Assembly: GCA_002340255.1 (NCBI GenBank)
Contig: DDLS01000210.1
Span: forward strand, 14,654-78,653
Reading direction: 5' to 3'
Source: Cyanobacteria bacterium UBA2566
Lineage (GTDB): Bacteria; Cyanobacteriota; Cyanobacteriia; Cyanobacteriales; Desertifilaceae
DNA length: 64,000 bases
This document shows, one piece after another, positions 62,685-64,000 of the stretch. Position numbers and translations under genes: made by a program. The notes below the pieces were generated by a model that saw nothing but the letters and a program-made list of their open reading frames with translations, searched no databases and was not told the DNA's origin. Within the stretch, counting starts at the first letter, position 1; each line of letters begins with the position of its first letter.

Positions 62685-63956
62685 TTAAAACTTTAGCCGA
62701 TGTCGGTGATTGGCTACTGCTTCTACCAAGCCGATCGCCAAAAAATTGGTCAATAGAGCCGATCGCCCATAACTCATCCAAGGTAGCGGAATTCCGGTAA
62801 CTGGGGCAAGGCCGATGGTCATGCCAATATTCACCATCACCTGAAACACAATCATCGATAATACCCCGATCGCCAGCAAAGAACCAAAGTTATCCTTCGC
62901 ATTTTGGGCAATCATCACTAAGCGCAGACAAATTAACCAAAAGACCAATAACAGGATCGTCGCGCCAATAAATCCCAACTCCTCACCCACAGCCGAAAAG
63001 ATAAAATCCGTGTGTTGTTCGGGAATAAAATGCAGTTGGGTTTGGGTTCCCTGATTTAACCCTGTGCCATGGAGTTGTCCCGAACCAATGGCAATCCGAG
63101 ATTGAATGAGATGATAACCTCCGCCTAGGGGGTCTTTTTCCGGGTTGAGAAATAAAATTAAGCGGTCTTTCTGATAATCCTTAAGCAGTCCCCAAAAGAC
63201 CTCACCCAGGAATCCAAACGCCGTACTTAGAGCAACTGTAACGCCTGTTCCGATACGCGGCCAAGGTAAACTGGTCCAAGCTAAAAGGGCTAGTAAACCC
63301 ACCCAAGCAAACCAGGCTGGAAGATAAAGATTAAATAGGATCGCTGAGATCATTGGAGAGATCAACAAAATCAGCCAACTGGGATTGGTATTAGCCCAGT
63401 AAAGCATTCCCAAGGCGATCGCCCCAAACACGAGGGAGGTTCCTAAGTCAGGTTGCAGAAACACAAAACCCCAAGGAACGCCTACAATAGCGAGAGTTTT
63501 GAAGAGGCTCGATAGGGTTGAAGCCCCCTTACTGTGGAGCAGAGAAGCTAAGGTAATAATTACCCCCAATTTGGCGAATTCCGAGGGCTGAATATTAAAC
63601 CCACCAATGGTAATCCATCGTTGCGCGCCTAAAGCCGTTGTGCCAATAAAAATAACCGCTAATAAGGAAACATTAGTAATACCATAGATCACCCATTGCC
63701 ACTGGATGAGTTGCTGGTAGCGCCAACGGGCAATAAATAGAGCTAGAATACACCCCATCCCCCCAATAATCCAATGTTGCAGCCAATCAGTATATTGAAG
63801 ATTGAGCTGGGTTGAGCGAATCATGATCCCACCAAACAGGGTTAAGCCAATCACCAGAATCAGCAATAGCCAATCTAAATTTTTCCAACTATTGAGTATA
63901 GACAGCCAGCGAATTCTAGAACCTGAATTAGCAGAGTAAAATAGAGATCTACGCAT
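62685..63956 (-). CDS. rodA: Rod shape-determining protein RodA
   Basis: 423-residue SEDS peptidoglycan polymerase with about ten TM helices, working with a class B PBP in side-wall growth. GAQRWITIGGFNIQPSEFAKLGVIITLA, FLQPDLGTSLVFGAIALGML, KDRLILFLNPEKDPLGGGYHLIQSRIAIGSGQLHGTGLNQGTQTQLHFIPEQHTDFIFSAVGEELGF (about 262-328) and the ending GIPLPWMSYGRSALLTNFLAIGLVEAV are all present. ATG at 63956, straight after an AATGGGG heptamer array. First gene of a likely rodA-ndhS run. Confidence 0.94.
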   Translation of the reverse strand: MRRSLFYSANSGSRIRWLSILNSWKNLDWLLLILVIGLTLFGGIMIRSTQLNLQYTDWLQHWIIGGMGCILALFIARWRYQQLIQWQWVIYGITNVSLLAVIFIGTTALGAQRWITIGGFNIQPSEFAKLGVIITLASLLHSKGASTLSSLFKTLAIVGVPWGFVFLQPDLGTSLVFGAIALGMLYWANTNPSWLILLISPMISAILFNLYLPAWFAWVGLLALLAWTSLPWPRIGTGVTVALSTAFGFLGEVFWGLLKDYQKDRLILFLNPEKDPLGGGYHLIQSRIAIGSGQLHGTGLNQGTQTQLHFIPEQHTDFIFSAVGEELGFIGATILLLVFWLICLRLVMIAQNAKDNFGSLLAIGVLSMIVFQVMVNIGMTIGLAPVTGIPLPWMSYGRSALLTNFLAIGLVEAVANHRHRLKF

Positions 63957-63959
63957 AAG

Positions 63960-64000
63960 AATGGGGAATGGGGAATGGGGAATGGGGAATGGGGAATAGG
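63960..64000. repeat. Heptamer tandem array (AATGGGG)5
   Basis: Five copies of AATGGGG followed by AATAGG run to the window edge, directly upstream of rodA. The array may continue beyond the window. Confidence 0.95.

Overview
This is cyanobacterial chromosome. The evidence is psaA and psaB, psbU, a PAM68-type PSII assembly factor, btpA, ndhS, menC, a VKOR-thioredoxin fusion of the LTO1 type, and very many HIP1 octamers (GCGATCGC) on both strands. The heptamer tandem repeats and the number of sensory and accessory genes suggest a larger-genome, perhaps filamentous species; the exact lineage is not established from the sequence. No tRNA, rRNA, CRISPR array or complete insertion sequence was seen.

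Layout. 0-10 kb: KDPG aldolase, a beheaded L,D-transpeptidase, a two-gene histidine-kinase operon, a YncE-like propeller protein, remA-gmk, a 2TM protein and the glpX/hemA pair. 10-18 kb: a BT1 (folate/biopterin) transporter, a gene-poor 0.9 kb stretch, cysH, an alpha/beta hydrolase, a CysZ-like membrane protein and a Glu-rich lipoprotein. 18-22.6 kb: the psaA-psaB operon, with an HLR1-like site and two palindromes in its leader and a clear terminator. 22.6-30 kb: polyphosphate:AMP phosphotransferase, an orphan zinc-binding protein with a Zur-like box, a beta-helix protein, a REC-GAF-GGDEF cyclase and a second hydrolase. 30-35 kb: the most interesting accessory block, a 1209-residue CHAT-STAND-TPR protein followed one base later by a 301-residue partner, lying 37 bp behind nadA and ending near an IS1634-family transposase fragment.

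35-40 kb: a same-strand housekeeping run (ruvA, rpsO, PAM68 gene, aroF, nadA), then btpA on the other strand. 40-42 kb: two thioredoxin-type proteins separated by a decayed IS200/IS605 element. 42-55 kb: a CHASE2-PAS-GGDEF cyclase, psbU, an FHA-nucleotide cyclase, a DUF3611 protein, an HlyD-type adaptor, a cysteine desulfurase, menC, an M48 protease and an HtrA-type protease. 55-59 kb: small accessory genes (Rpn-like, antitoxin-like, DUF2283, an HTH-DUF1822 regulator), stacked palindromic repeats and two micro-ORFs. 59-64 kb: an isolated contractile-injection-system baseplate gene, a HAS-barrel-like gene, ndhS and rodA.

How the genes fit together. PSI reaction-centre proteins (psaA, psaB), a PSI biogenesis factor (btpA), a phylloquinone synthesis enzyme (menC) and a VKOR thiol-oxidation protein lie in one window, but they are not in one operon. 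Signalling is rich: two hybrid or PAS histidine kinases, two diguanylate cyclases and one class III nucleotide cyclase. The CHAT-STAND pair looks like a conflict or defence module by architecture only; no function has been shown. All functional calls rest on reading motifs by eye, without database searches.
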